From: Streptomyces pactum | Lineage (GTDB): Bacteria; Actinomycetota; Actinomycetes; Streptomycetales; Streptomycetaceae | Direction of reading: 5' to 3' | DNA length: 64,000 nt | Assembly (NCBI RefSeq): GCF_016031615.1 | Contig: NZ_JACYXC010000001.1 | Location: 2,914,001 to 2,978,000 of the forward strand | Shown here: piece after piece, positions 34,883 through 43,141 of the stretch | Position numbering within the stretch: the stretch's first letter is position 1 | How the letters are laid out: the number at the start of each line of letters is the position of its first letter | The notes under the pieces: model-generated | Told to the model about the DNA's origin: nothing | Databases searched by the model: none | The model's input: only the letters and a program-made list of their open reading frames with translations | Position numbers and translations under genes: made by a program

Positions 34883-35679
34883 GTCCGTCCTCCGGCGGTG
34901 CCCGGCCCCTGGTCCGGGGTGCCGTCCTCCGGTCCCCGGTCGCCGGGGCCCGGGCCGGCGCCGAGCAGCCGGCGCGCCACCGCCAGGTCGAGCGCGGTCC
35001 GGGGGCCGGTGCCGGCGTGCAGCGCGATGTGGTCGGCGACGGGCAGCGGCTCCAGCGGCAGTCCGATGCCGTCGTGGTGGAGCGCCGCCAGCCAGCGGAC
35101 CAGCCGGGCGGCGGTCGGGTAATCGCGGCGGAGCATCGCCCGGGTGGTGCCGCGGGCCAGTGCCAGCGGGTTGCGGCGGGCCGCGTCCACCACCGGGCCG
35201 TCCACCCCCGGCAGGCCGAGCGGCGCGAGCTGTGCCATCAGCACCGACCACCGCTGCCAGGGCCGGGCGTCGGTGAGGACGTCGCCCACCGCGGGTTCGG
35301 GTACCTGCGGCGCGCTGCCGGCGTGCCGGGCGAGCAGCGTCGCGGTGGCCCGGTCGCGCCAGGCCATGATCCAGTCCTCGGCGGGCCCCTCCGGCGGTGG
35401 CGGCGCGAAGACCGGCGCCGGGAAGACGTCGGCGCTCTGTGCGATCACCGCGGCGTCCCGGGGGTCGGCCGCCGTGCCGGTGAGGGCCTGCGGGGCGAGG
35501 ACGTCCGGACCCAGCACCCGCACCGCCGCCAGGGCGGCCTTGGCGTCGGCGCAGCCGTCCGCCCAGGCCGCCAGCGGCGCCGTGTCCCCGACGCCACCGA
35601 GGGCGTCGAGGACACGGCGTGCCAGGTCGGCGGCCGCCTCGGCGTATCCCGCCTGCGCGGCTCCGTCAGCGGGGGCCAT
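34879..35679 (-). CDS. Protein of unknown function in the peptide-associated operon
   Basis: A 266-residue, Ala- and Pro-rich, mostly helical protein. Segments that look structured are YAEAAADLARRVLDALGG at the start, EDWIMAWRDRATATLLARHA, RPWQRWSVLMAQLAPLGLPG and YPTAARLVRWLAALHHDGIG. A Pro/Gly/Asp tail follows. I do not recognise the family, and no catalytic motif stands out. The ATG at 35679 has GGAGG seven bases upstream (an in-frame GTG directly before it is less likely). It starts 66 bases after the small peptide gene and runs into the mini-gene and DUF6895 gene with overlaps. Confidence 0.75.
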   Translation of the reverse strand: MAPADGAAQAGYAEAAADLARRVLDALGGVGDTAPLAAWADGCADAKAALAAVRVLGPDVLAPQALTGTAADPRDAAVIAQSADVFPAPVFAPPPPEGPAEDWIMAWRDRATATLLARHAGSAPQVPEPAVGDVLTDARPWQRWSVLMAQLAPLGLPGVDGPVVDAARRNPLALARGTTRAMLRRDYPTAARLVRWLAALHHDGIGLPLEPLPVADHIALHAGTGPRTALDLAVARRLLGAGPGPGDRGPEDGTPDQGPGTAGGRT

Positions 35680-35745
35680 CACAGGCCCTCCGCCGGGCGG
35701 CTCGCCGCGGGTCGCGGACCGGGAAGGTCAGCGGTCCGCTCATGC

Positions 35746-35931
35746 TCACTTGCCCTTCGGCTCCGTCGGGGTCTTCGGGGAGAGCAGCAGACCCAGGAGC
35801 AGCAGGCCCTTGGACTCGGGCGCGGGCAGCGGGGCGTCGCTCAGCGGAGCTTCCGGCTCCGCCACGAGCGAGCGGACGGCGGCCTCTTCGGTGGGGTGGA
35901 CGATGAGCGGAGTGGTCTTCTGAGCAAGCAT
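35746..35931 (-). CDS. 61-residue peptide, possible precursor peptide
   Basis: Starts at an ATG with an excellent SD (GAGGAGG, five bases upstream), which argues for strong translation. The first 41 residues are acidic with no Cys (HPTEEAAVRSLVAEPEAPLS) and leader-like. They are followed by Ser-Lys and a Leu-rich hydrophobic run (GLLLLGLLLSP), then a Lys/Thr/Pro tail (KTPTEPKGK). It is first in an operon with a DUF6895 protein and a serine hydrolase. A RiPP-like or signalling peptide is one reading; a small membrane-interacting protein is another. No modification enzyme of a known RiPP class is adjacent. Confidence 0.7.
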   Translation of the reverse strand: MLAQKTTPLIVHPTEEAAVRSLVAEPEAPLSDAPLPAPESKGLLLLGLLLSPKTPTEPKGK

Positions 35932-35954
35932 GAGAGCCTCCTCATGTCGGGACA

Positions 35955-35990
35955 TTCGCTGCGGTAGCGAAGCTGTCACCTCGTAAGATA
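35955..35990 (-). promoter_or_regulatory. Promoter and leader hairpin of the peptide operon
   Basis: A TATCTT hexamer (35985-35990 on the minus strand) sits in an unusually AT-rich patch (35985-36020) and would start transcription about 45 bases before the peptide ATG. Between it and the SD is a small hairpin, TTCGCT-N5-AGCGAA (35955-35971), immediately upstream of GAGGAGG. The -35 region is not clear. Confidence 0.4.
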
Positions 35991-36312
35991 CTCCGGCGCC
36001 CGATTTGTCGCATTATTTCGGCACCTGACACCCCTACCCCCCTGGGGCTCGGCCACAACAGCGCCGGTCACGCCGGTCCGCTGAGCACCGATCAGCCCGA
36101 ACGGCCGTCAGCCGCCGCACCCGTCCGGACCCACCCCGGCCCGGGCGAAACCGCCGGTCCGGGGCGGGGGCCGGCCGGGACCCGGCACCCGGGAGAAATT
36201 TCCCCGGCGGCGGCCCCCCGGAAGCGGCCGGTCCGGCAGGGCTCCGGCGCCCCCGGAGACGCCACCGCGAGCGCCCCGCGACACACTCCGGCCGGGAGAA
36301 CACGGGAAAACA
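35991..36312. other. Intergenic region, no gene
   Basis: About 320 bases between the peptide operon's promoter and the lipoprotein terminators. The right side of the peptide promoter (to about 36030) is AT-rich; the rest is GC-rich without a credible frame or motif. Confidence 0.4.
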
Positions 36313-36349
36313 GCCGTCCCCGCCCCGGACACTCCGGGGCGGGGACGGC
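36313..36349 (-). terminator. Second terminator of the lipoprotein gene, 16-bp perfect stem
   Basis: Arms GCCGTCCCCGCCCCGG and its exact complement with the loop ACACT, 79 bases past the lipoprotein stop and behind another hairpin. Confidence 0.8.
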
Positions 36350-36384
36350 AGCAGGCGGAACACGGGGCGGCGCGGGGCCGGGGC

Positions 36385-36420
36385 GGGCCGGCGGCCCGGC
36401 CGCGCCCGGGCCGCCGGCCC
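36385..36420 (-). terminator. First terminator of the lipoprotein gene, 15-bp perfect stem
   Basis: Arms GGGCCGGCGGCCCGG and complement with a six-base loop, seven bases after the stop codon. With the hairpin at 36313-36349 it forms a tandem pair isolating this gene from the DNA downstream. Confidence 0.8.
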
Positions 36421-36427
36421 CGCAGGC

Positions 36428-37204
36428 TCAGCCCTTGGCCTTGGCGGCCTTCTCGATCTTGGTGACCTGGGTGCTCACCAGCACCTGCGGGACCTCCGGC
36501 TGCTCCGGGTCGGCCATGTTGAAGCCGAAGAACGTGACCACCTGGGCGCCGGAACGCACCAGGATGAACTTCACGTTCCCCTCTTCCTTGTTCTTGTTGC
36601 TCAGCACCAGGCCCAGGGACTCGTCGCCGGCCTCCGGGATGAGCACCTCCTTGGCCTCGGTGACCACCTGCTTCTCACCCTGGCCGTCGGTCACGGTGAA
36701 GCCGCCGCCGCACGCCTTCAGGGCGTCGCGCACACTCGTCATGACCTTCTCCGCGTCACCCGGCTTGTGCGCGGACAGGCGGACCATGCCGAGCAGGGCG
36801 GCCTCGGGGTTCTCGCTCGCGGTGGCCGCGTCGGCCATCGCGTAGTTGCGGTAGGTGGAGGCCACCGGGGCCGGGTCGAAATCGGTGCCCAGCAGCGCGG
36901 CGACCGGCTGGCACTCGGCCTTGTCGGACTTGGCGGAGCCGCCCTCGGCGATCTCCTTGTCCGTCATCTTGGTGACCGCGAAGCCCTGGCCGTCCTTGGT
37001 CTCCAGCGACGCCTTCTCCAGCTGGGCGGCGGTCAGCGGCTCGGCGCCCGAGGCCGCGGGCGGGGCGGTGGTCGCCTTGTCCGACCCCTTGCCGCCCTTG
37101 TCCTTGTCCTTGCCGGACGAGTCGTCGCCACCGCACGCCGTCGCCAGACCCAGCGTGGCCACCATCGCGGCCGCCGCGACGACCCGGTAAACAGACTTCT
37201 TCAC
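36428..37204 (-). CDS. Secreted lipoprotein of unknown function
   Basis: A 258-residue lipoprotein with a signal peptide and lipobox LATAC (Cys24), a Lys/Gly/Asp-rich linker (25-45), and an alpha/beta domain from about residue 55 with two further cysteines (KAECQPVAAL, KACGGGFTV) that probably pair. Similar to the soluble sensor-like lipoproteins common in Streptomyces; no enzyme motif. Start ATG (MKKSVYRVV). It is monocistronic: tandem terminators follow and a 433-base divergent region precedes. Confidence 0.85.
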   Translation of the reverse strand: MKKSVYRVVAAAAMVATLGLATACGGDDSSGKDKDKGGKGSDKATTAPPAASGAEPLTAAQLEKASLETKDGQGFAVTKMTDKEIAEGGSAKSDKAECQPVAALLGTDFDPAPVASTYRNYAMADAATASENPEAALLGMVRLSAHKPGDAEKVMTSVRDALKACGGGFTVTDGQGEKQVVTEAKEVLIPEAGDESLGLVLSNKNKEEGNVKFILVRSGAQVVTFFGFNMADPEQPEVPQVLVSTQVTKIEKAAKAKG

Positions 37205-37637
37205 TCTTCGCCCACCTCGGACAGTTCATGGCGCCCAGGCGCCGTACTCGAAACGGAGGTCATCCAACTATCAAAGATCGCCCGTCGGCCAGCGAATTCC
37301 ATGACGATCCGGTATCGCCCGGATGGTTGTACGCATACACATCACGGCATCGCATCAGACGCAGGTGGGGAGGGGCCGGTTACGGCAACCAGTGGCACCG
37401 GGGACGGCCAACTCGCTCAAAAGTTGCCTTGCCGCCGCCTGATGTGGGCCATCCCATATCACGACCGGCATAAGCAACCTTCGGCACGCCCGTCTGTCTT
37501 ACCGACCAACCGGACACCTTCCGGCTACCGTCCGGACTCCACATGGACAGCACTCGGCAGCCACACGGACACCCAGGGCCCAAGGCCGGAAAGGAGGACG
37601 CGCCGCGGCGCACCACAGGCGCCGCGCGTCACACGCC
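37205..37637. promoter_or_regulatory. Divergent promoter region, relatively AT-rich
   Basis: The 433 bases between the lipoprotein and the glycosyltransferase are clearly less GC-rich than the window (for example 37255-37340 and 37430-37500). On the minus strand GATAGT (37267-37272) is a possible -10 for the lipoprotein. For the plus strand, GGAAAGGAGG near 37590 and the region before 37630 precede the glycosyltransferase start. No coding sequence recognised. Confidence 0.4.
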
Positions 37638-39785
37638 ATGAGGATCTCATTCCTGCTGCACAACGCCTACGGCATCGGCGGCACCATCCGCTGCACCTTC
37701 AACGTGGCCGGCGCGCTCGCCGCGGCCGGGCACGACGTGGAGATCGTCACCCTGGTCCGCTCCGGGGACACCCCGAGCCTCCCGCTCCACCCGCAGGTGC
37801 GGATCGTCCCGCTCATCGAGCTGCGGCGCAGAGTGCCCGGCAGCGACGCCCGGAACCCGCTGCGCTCCCGCCCCTCCCGGTACGTCCCGGAGGCAGAGGC
37901 GGGCGGCACCAAGAACTTCAACGCGCTCACCGACGAGCGCCTCGCCGAGTACCTGGCGGCCACCGACGCCGACGCCGTCATCGCCACCCGCCCCGGCCTG
38001 GTCATCGCCCTCGCCGAGTCGGGCAGCGACCGCTACCTGCGGATCGGTCAGGAGCACCGGCTCTACACCACCCACTCCGCGGAGATCCGCGCCGCGTGCG
38101 ACGCCGCCATCGGCCGGCTGGACGCCTTCACCTCCGTCTCGGAGGCCGACGCCGCCACCCACCGGGCCGCGCTGCCGCACGTGAGCACCCTGCTCACCGC
38201 CATCCCCAACGCCGTCCCGCCCACCCCGATCGAGCCCTCCGACGGCCGCGCCAAGCTGGTGGTGGCGGCCGGCCGGCTCATCCCGGTCAAGCGATACGAC
38301 CTGCTCGTCGGCGCCTGGGCCCAGGTGGCCGCCCGGCACCCCGACTGGCGGCTGCGGATCTACGGCCGCGGCCCCCAGCAGCCGGTGCTCCGGGAGAAGA
38401 TCGACGAACTCGGGCTCGCCGACCACATCACCATGATGGGCGCCCACTCCCCCATCGAGACCGAGTGGGCCAAGGGCTCCATCGCCGCCGTCACCTCCCG
38501 CGAGGAGTCCTTCGGCATGACCATCGTGGAGGCCATGCACTGCGGCGTCCCGGTGGTCGCCACCGACTGCCCGCACGGCCCCGGCGAGATCATCACCGAC
38601 GGCAAGGACGGGCTGCTGGTGCCGGTCGGCGACGTGGACGGCATCGCCGCCGGGCTCTGCCGGCTGATCGAGGACGAGGAACTGCGCCGGTCCATGGGCG
38701 AGGCGGCCCGCGTCTCCGCCCGCCGCTACTCCCCGGAGGAGATCGCCGCCCGGTACGAGGCGCTCTTCGCCGAGCTGCGGGAACGGCGCGCCGCCGCCCC
38801 GGCACCGGCCGCCGCCCCGGCCCGCCGCCGCGGCAGGGCCGCCGACGGCCGCACCCCGGAGCTGTCCCTCAAGGCCCGGCTGCGCGCCCGCGTCGTCCAG
38901 CTCATCCGCCGGCCGCTGCGCCCGGTCGCCTCCTGCCGCGTGGACCCCGACGGCAACCTGCGGGTGCTGGTCGAGGCGGACGGACTGCACGGCGACGAGC
39001 TGAACCTGACCATCACCCGCCGTCGCCACCCGGAGGACCGCGTCACCCTCCCGCTGCGCCCGCCGGCCGGCACCGGCCGGTCCGACCGCCCCGAGGACGC
39101 GCCCCCCGCCTGGACCGCGGTGCTCGACCGCACCCGGCACACCCTCGCCGAGGGCCGCTGGGACCTCCATGTGGTCCGGCCCTCCGACGGCGCGCGGCGG
39201 CGGGTGGTCTGCCGGTACGCCGAGGGCCGCGGCCTGCTGCTCCAGCGGCCGCTGCCCGGCTCCCCGGTGCACTGGTGGGCCCCCTACCCCACCGTGGACG
39301 GCTTCCTGGCGCTGCGCGCCTGGCACCGCACGGCGCACGCCGAGGCCACCGCGCTCCGCGCCGAGGAGGAGGAGCTGACCGTCGAGGGCACGCTGTACGG
39401 CTTCCCGGCCACCGGGGGCACCCCCGAGGTGCTCGCCGCCGGGGCCCTCACCGCGGTCGCCGTCCCCCGCCCGGCGCGCGGCAAGAACGCCGGCGCCCCG
39501 CCGGAGCCGGTCACCGTGCCGGTCATCGCGCTCGGCGGCGACCGGTTCCGGTTCACCGTGCCGTACGCCCCGCTGCACGGCGCGGCGGTGTGGGACCTGA
39601 CCGTCCGCGACGTACGGCGGCCGGCGCCGGACGGCCCGGACCCGGACCCGATCCGGGTGGGCCGGTTCATCGGCGACATCGTGGACCGCAACCAGACCGA
39701 CCTGATGCCCGTCCTGGGCGGGTTCCGGCCGTACTTCACCAAGGCCAGCAACCTGGCGATCAGCCGCGAGGCCCGTCCCTCCTGA
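37638..39785 (+). CDS. GT4-family glycosyltransferase with C-terminal beta-rich extension
   Basis: A 715-residue protein. Residues 1-385 form a GT-B glycosyltransferase: the N-terminal loop LLHNAYGIGGTIRCTFNVAG, the donor domain AAGRLIPVKRYDLLVGAW, and the E-x7-E motif in EESFGMTIVEAMHCGVPVV. Residues 400-715 form a beta-rich tail (CRVDPDGNLRVLVEADG, LYGFPATGGTPEVLA, RFRFTVPYAPLHGAAVWDL) like those appended to Streptomyces cell-wall polymer transferases. It probably makes a wall teichoic-type or surface glycan. Cytoplasmic; no membrane segment. It stands alone. Confidence 0.88.
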   Translation: MRISFLLHNAYGIGGTIRCTFNVAGALAAAGHDVEIVTLVRSGDTPSLPLHPQVRIVPLIELRRRVPGSDARNPLRSRPSRYVPEAEAGGTKNFNALTDERLAEYLAATDADAVIATRPGLVIALAESGSDRYLRIGQEHRLYTTHSAEIRAACDAAIGRLDAFTSVSEADAATHRAALPHVSTLLTAIPNAVPPTPIEPSDGRAKLVVAAGRLIPVKRYDLLVGAWAQVAARHPDWRLRIYGRGPQQPVLREKIDELGLADHITMMGAHSPIETEWAKGSIAAVTSREESFGMTIVEAMHCGVPVVATDCPHGPGEIITDGKDGLLVPVGDVDGIAAGLCRLIEDEELRRSMGEAARVSARRYSPEEIAARYEALFAELRERRAAAPAPAAAPARRRGRAADGRTPELSLKARLRARVVQLIRRPLRPVASCRVDPDGNLRVLVEADGLHGDELNLTITRRRHPEDRVTLPLRPPAGTGRSDRPEDAPPAWTAVLDRTRHTLAEGRWDLHVVRPSDGARRRVVCRYAEGRGLLLQRPLPGSPVHWWAPYPTVDGFLALRAWHRTAHAEATALRAEEEELTVEGTLYGFPATGGTPEVLAAGALTAVAVPRPARGKNAGAPPEPVTVPVIALGGDRFRFTVPYAPLHGAAVWDLTVRDVRRPAPDGPDPDPIRVGRFIGDIVDRNQTDLMPVLGGFRPYFTKASNLAISREARPS

Positions 39786-40304
39786 CCGCCGCCACCCCCG
39801 GCCGGGCCACCGGCGCCGTCCCCGTACGGGACCGCCCGGAGCCCGGCCGGGGCGCACGGCCGGTCACCCCGAGCCCGGGCGAGGACACGTCCCCCACGGT
39901 CGTGCGGGTACGCCCCGTGCGGGTACGGCACACGCCATGCGGGTACGGCCACGCGGGCCGCAGCACGCCCCCTACGGGCCGGGCGAGACCTACCGGCCGA
40001 AGAGGGCCGCCCCCGCAGGAGACCCTACGGGGCCGGACGAGAAGCCTGCCCCCGGCCGTACGAGACCCCTACGGGCCATGAGCCGCCCCGTACGGAACGG
40101 CCCCGGCCGACGGGGACCCACCCCGATCACCCGGACCGCCCAGACCGCCCGGACGCCCTGACGCCCGGACCCCCGAGCCGGACCCACCCCCGCCGACCGA
40201 CGACCGACGACCGCAGCCGACGACCGACCGCCAACTGGCGACCGCCCGCCGGCGACCCGGCGGGCTCTCCCGTGGCCGGGCCCGGCCCGCGCCCGGTACG
40301 GGGC
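39786..40304. other. Intergenic region with GTACGGGCC-type words
   Basis: About 520 bases between convergent genes. From 39820 to 40090 the words TACGGGCC, CGTACGGG and GCGGGTACG recur at irregular spacing; 40150-40260 is CGACC-rich. No credible frame or clear terminator hairpin. Confidence 0.45.
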
Positions 40305-41165
40305 TCAGCAGCAGCCGGCGCCGTCCGCCCCCGGCAGGCTCCGCTTGTTCCGCGCCTCCCGGTTGCGGTCCGCGAGCAGCTCGTCCGCCGGGTAGCCGAC
40401 CTCCTCCAGGGTGAGCCCGTGCGGGCGCACCACGTGGACCGCGGAGTCCCGGACCCGCGCGGCGAGCACCTTGCCGGGCCACTCGGGGGGCCGGTGGCCG
40501 TCCCCGACGAACAGCAGCGCGCCGACCAGCGAGCGCACCATGTTGTGGCAGAAGGCGTCGGCCCGCACGGTCGCGGTGAGCACCCCGTCCGCGCCCCGCT
40601 CCCAGCGCAGCTCCTGGAGGGTGCGGATGGTGGTCGCGCCCTCCCGCCGCCGGCAGTAGGCGGCGAAGTCGTGCTCCCCCAGCAGCGGCTCGCAGGCCGC
40701 GTTCATCGCGTCCACGTCCAGCGGCCAGTCGTGCCACAGCACATGGCCGCGCAGCAGCGGATCGACGCCGGCCGGGTGGTCCACCACCCGGTAGGCGTAG
40801 CGGCGCCAGATCGCCGAGAAGCGCGCGTTGAAGCCGGGCGGCGCGGCGGCCACCCGCCAGACCCGGATGTCGTGCGGCAGCCGCCCGGCCAGCCGGCGCA
40901 GCAGCTTGTCGTGGTGCTCGGCCCACACCTGTTCGGGCAGGTCCACATGGGCGACCTGGCCGCGGGCGTGCACCCCGGCGTCGGTGCGGCCCGCGACGGT
41001 CAGCTCGGCGCGCTCCGGCATCCGGGTCACCGTGCGCAGCGCGTCCTCCAGCTCCTCCTGCACGGTGCGCCGGGCGTTCTGCCGGGCCCAGCCGGAGAAG
41101 TCCTTCCCGTCGTAGGACAGGTCCAGCCGGACCCGGACGAAGCCGGGCTTGGCCTCATCGCTCAC
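40305..41165 (-). CDS. truA: tRNA pseudouridine(38-40) synthase TruA
   Basis: Isomerises U38-U40 in the anticodon arm of many tRNAs. A 286-residue enzyme with LDLSYDGKDFSGW, the catalytic-Asp motif AGRTDAGVHARGQ and the late FCHNMVRSLVGALL. The GTG at 41165 follows GGAGGAG by six bases and is preferred to a GTG six codons upstream. It is downstream of rplQ, as in most actinobacteria, but separated by the alpha-operon terminator. The end GADGAGCC is Cys-rich and lineage-specific. Confidence 0.96.
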   Translation of the reverse strand: MSDEAKPGFVRVRLDLSYDGKDFSGWARQNARRTVQEELEDALRTVTRMPERAELTVAGRTDAGVHARGQVAHVDLPEQVWAEHHDKLLRRLAGRLPHDIRVWRVAAAPPGFNARFSAIWRRYAYRVVDHPAGVDPLLRGHVLWHDWPLDVDAMNAACEPLLGEHDFAAYCRRREGATTIRTLQELRWERGADGVLTATVRADAFCHNMVRSLVGALLFVGDGHRPPEWPGKVLAARVRDSAVHVVRPHGLTLEEVGYPADELLADRNREARNKRSLPGADGAGCC

Positions 41166-41243
41166 GCTTCGCTCCTCCTCCACACGCGTCCCCCGCGCCG
41201 GCCCCGTCCGGCCGCGGACGCTCTCCTTACGGTGAAACGCGGA

Positions 41244-41275
41244 ACGGGCCCGCCCCCTCCCGGGGACGGGCCCGT
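41244..41275 (-). terminator. Alpha-operon terminator after rplQ
   Basis: ACGGGCCCG pairs with CGGGCCCGT; after one mismatch four more C-G pairs enclose the loop TCCC. The hairpin lies 60 bases after the rplQ stop and before the truA start. Confidence 0.8.
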
Positions 41276-41335
41276 CCGCTACCGCCGTGCGGTGGCGCGC
41301 CGCTGTACCGCGGCCCGCTCCCGCCGTGGGGCGGT

Positions 41336-41851
41336 TCAGGCGTCCTTGGACTCCTCGGCCGGGGCCTCGGCGGCCTCGTCCTTGGACAGGTCCGCCTTGG
41401 TGTCCTCGGCGGCCTCGTCCTTCTTGAGGGCGTCCTCCTTGACCGCACGCTTGGTGGCGGCCTCGGCCTCGGCGACGGTCGCCTTCTTGGCGATCTCGCC
41501 CTCGACCAGCTCGATCACGGCCATCGGGGCGTTGTCGCCACGACGGTTGCCGATCTTGGTGATGCGGGTGTAGCCACCCGGACGCTCGGCGTAGCGCGGG
41601 GCGATCTCGGTGAAGAGCGTGTGGACGATGCTCTTGTCCGTGATCGTCTGCAGCACCAGGCGACGGTTGTGGATGTCGCCCTTCTTCGCCTTGGTGATCA
41701 GGCGCTCGGCGACCGGACGCAGGCGGCGGGCCTTGGCCTCGGTCGTGGTGATGCGGCCGTGCTCGAACAGCGACTTCGCAAGGTTCGCCAGCAGCAGACG
41801 CTCGTGCGCGGCGCTGCCGCCCAGACGGGCACCCTTGGTGGGACGCGGCAT
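41336..41851 (-). CDS. rplQ: 50S ribosomal protein L17
   Basis: A 171-residue bL17. The conserved body (MPRPTKGARLGGSAAHERLLLANLA, read in pieces; GRITTTEAKARRLRP; YTRITKIGNRRGDNAPMAVIELV) covers about 120 residues, followed by a Lys/Glu/Ala-rich tail of about 50 residues, typical of Streptomyces. Good SD (GGAGAAACAC). A very strong hairpin lies between rpoA and this gene. Confidence 0.98.
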   Translation of the reverse strand: MPRPTKGARLGGSAAHERLLLANLAKSLFEHGRITTTEAKARRLRPVAERLITKAKKGDIHNRRLVLQTITDKSIVHTLFTEIAPRYAERPGGYTRITKIGNRRGDNAPMAVIELVEGEIAKKATVAEAEAATKRAVKEDALKKDEAAEDTKADLSKDEAAEAPAEESKDA

Positions 41852-42002
41852 GTGTTTCTCCTTGTGATCTGCACCGGCCGTATCAGGTACCGGTGTCAGC
41901 CTGTGCGGGAGGCGTCGGCCCCCCGCGGACCCCCGGCGGTGCCGGGGAAGCCGGGTGGGACCCGCCGGGTGGGGAGCCCACCGGCGGACGGGTCCGGAGC
42001 CG

Positions 42003-42045
42003 GGCCGGGCGGCGCGCGGTGACCGGCACCGCGCGCCGCCCGGCC
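42003..42045 (-). terminator. Strong hairpin between rpoA and rplQ, 19-bp stem
   Basis: A perfect 19-bp stem (42003-42021 with 42027-42045) and loop ACCGG begin seven bases after the rpoA stop. It may terminate part of the transcripts, lowering L17 relative to RpoA, or stabilise the rpoA 3' end. Confidence 0.75.
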
Positions 42046-42052
42046 TCAGGGC

Positions 42053-43075
42053 TCAGTACTGCTCGGTCTCGACGAACCCGGAGTCCGCGTCGTCGTCGGT
42101 GCCGAAGGCGTCCGCGGCGGCGGTCGGGTCGAATCCGGGCGGGCTGTCCTTCAGGGCCAGGCCCATGCCGGCCAGCTTCGCCTTGACCTCGTCGATCGAC
42201 TTCGCACCGAAGTTGCGGATGTCGAGCAGGTCGGCCTCGGAGCGCGCGACCAGCTCACCCACGGAGTGGATGCCCTCGCGCTTGAGGCAGTTGTAGGAGC
42301 GGACGGTGAGCTCCAGCTCCTCGATCGGCAGCGCCAGGTCGGCGGCGAGCGCGGCGTCCGTCGGGGACGGGCCCATGTCGATGCCCTCGGCGTCCACGTT
42401 CAGCTCGCGGGCCAGGCCGAACAGCTCGACCAGGGTCTTGCCGGCCGACGCCATGGCGTCGCGCGGGCGCATGGCCTGCTTGGTCTCGACGTCGACGATC
42501 AGCTTGTCGAAGTCGGTGCGCTGCTCGACTCGGGTCGCCTCGACCTTGTAGGTGACCTTGAGCACCGGCGAGTAGATGGAGTCCACCGGGATCCGGCCGA
42601 TCTCCTGGCCCACCTGCTTGTTCTGGACCGCGGAGACGTAGCCGCGACCGCGCTCGACGGTCAGCTCCATCTCCAGCTTGCCCTTGCCGTTCAGCGTGGC
42701 CAGGACCAGGTCCGGGTTGTGCACCTCGACACCGGCCGGCGGCGCGATGTCCGCGGCAGTGACCAGGCCCGGGCCCTGCTTGCGCAGGTACATCACGACC
42801 GGCTCGTCGTGCTCCGAGGAGACGACCAGCTGCTTGATGTTGAGGATGAGGTCGGTGACGTCCTCCTTGACGCCCGGCACGGTGGTGAACTCGTGCAGGA
42901 CCCCGTCGATCCGGATGCTGGTGACGGCCGCACCGGGGATCGAGGAGAGGAGCGTACGACGGAGGGAGTTGCCGAGGGTGTAGCCGAAGCCCGGCTCCAG
43001 CGGCTCGATCACGAACCGGGACCGGTACTCGTCCACGACCTCCTCGGTGAGGGAGGGACGCTGGGCGATCAGCAT
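42053..43075 (-). CDS. rpoA: RNA polymerase alpha subunit
   Basis: A 340-residue RpoA. The N-terminal assembly domain (FVIEPLEPGFGYTLGNSLRRTLLSS, read in pieces) and C-terminal DNA-binding domain (LELTVRSYNCLKREGIHSVGEL and NFGAKSIDEVKAKL) are complete. An acidic tail (DDDADSGFVETEQY) ends the protein, as in Streptomyces. A good promoter lies 25-53 bases upstream of the ATG, and 197 bases with hairpins separate it from rpsD, so rpoA can be expressed independently. Confidence 0.99.
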   Translation of the reverse strand: MLIAQRPSLTEEVVDEYRSRFVIEPLEPGFGYTLGNSLRRTLLSSIPGAAVTSIRIDGVLHEFTTVPGVKEDVTDLILNIKQLVVSSEHDEPVVMYLRKQGPGLVTAADIAPPAGVEVHNPDLVLATLNGKGKLEMELTVERGRGYVSAVQNKQVGQEIGRIPVDSIYSPVLKVTYKVEATRVEQRTDFDKLIVDVETKQAMRPRDAMASAGKTLVELFGLARELNVDAEGIDMGPSPTDAALAADLALPIEELELTVRSYNCLKREGIHSVGELVARSEADLLDIRNFGAKSIDEVKAKLAGMGLALKDSPPGFDPTAAADAFGTDDDADSGFVETEQY

Positions 43076-43099
43076 GTTGGTTCCTTCAGTCTTCGGCGC

Positions 43100-43128
43100 C
43101 CGCTATTTGACGCCGTCGGCACTGACAA
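43100..43128 (-). promoter_or_regulatory. Probable rpoA promoter TTGTCA-N17-TAGCGG
   Basis: On the minus strand TTGTCA (43128-43123) is followed after exactly 17 bases by TAGCGG (43105-43100), close to the vegetative (HrdB) consensus. Predicted start about 17-20 bases before the rpoA ATG region. Confidence 0.5.
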
Positions 43129-43141
43129 GGGTACGGGCGGC

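Noticed and set aside
32200..35931. Known lanthipeptide or other RiPP cluster
   Set aside because: No LanM/LanC, YcaO, radical SAM, ATP-grasp or cyclase gene is adjacent, and the peptide lacks Cys; only a loose analogy can be made.
39786..40304. Terminator or gene in the repeat-rich glycosyltransferase-truA gap
   Set aside because: No clean inverted repeat or SD-preceded frame found.
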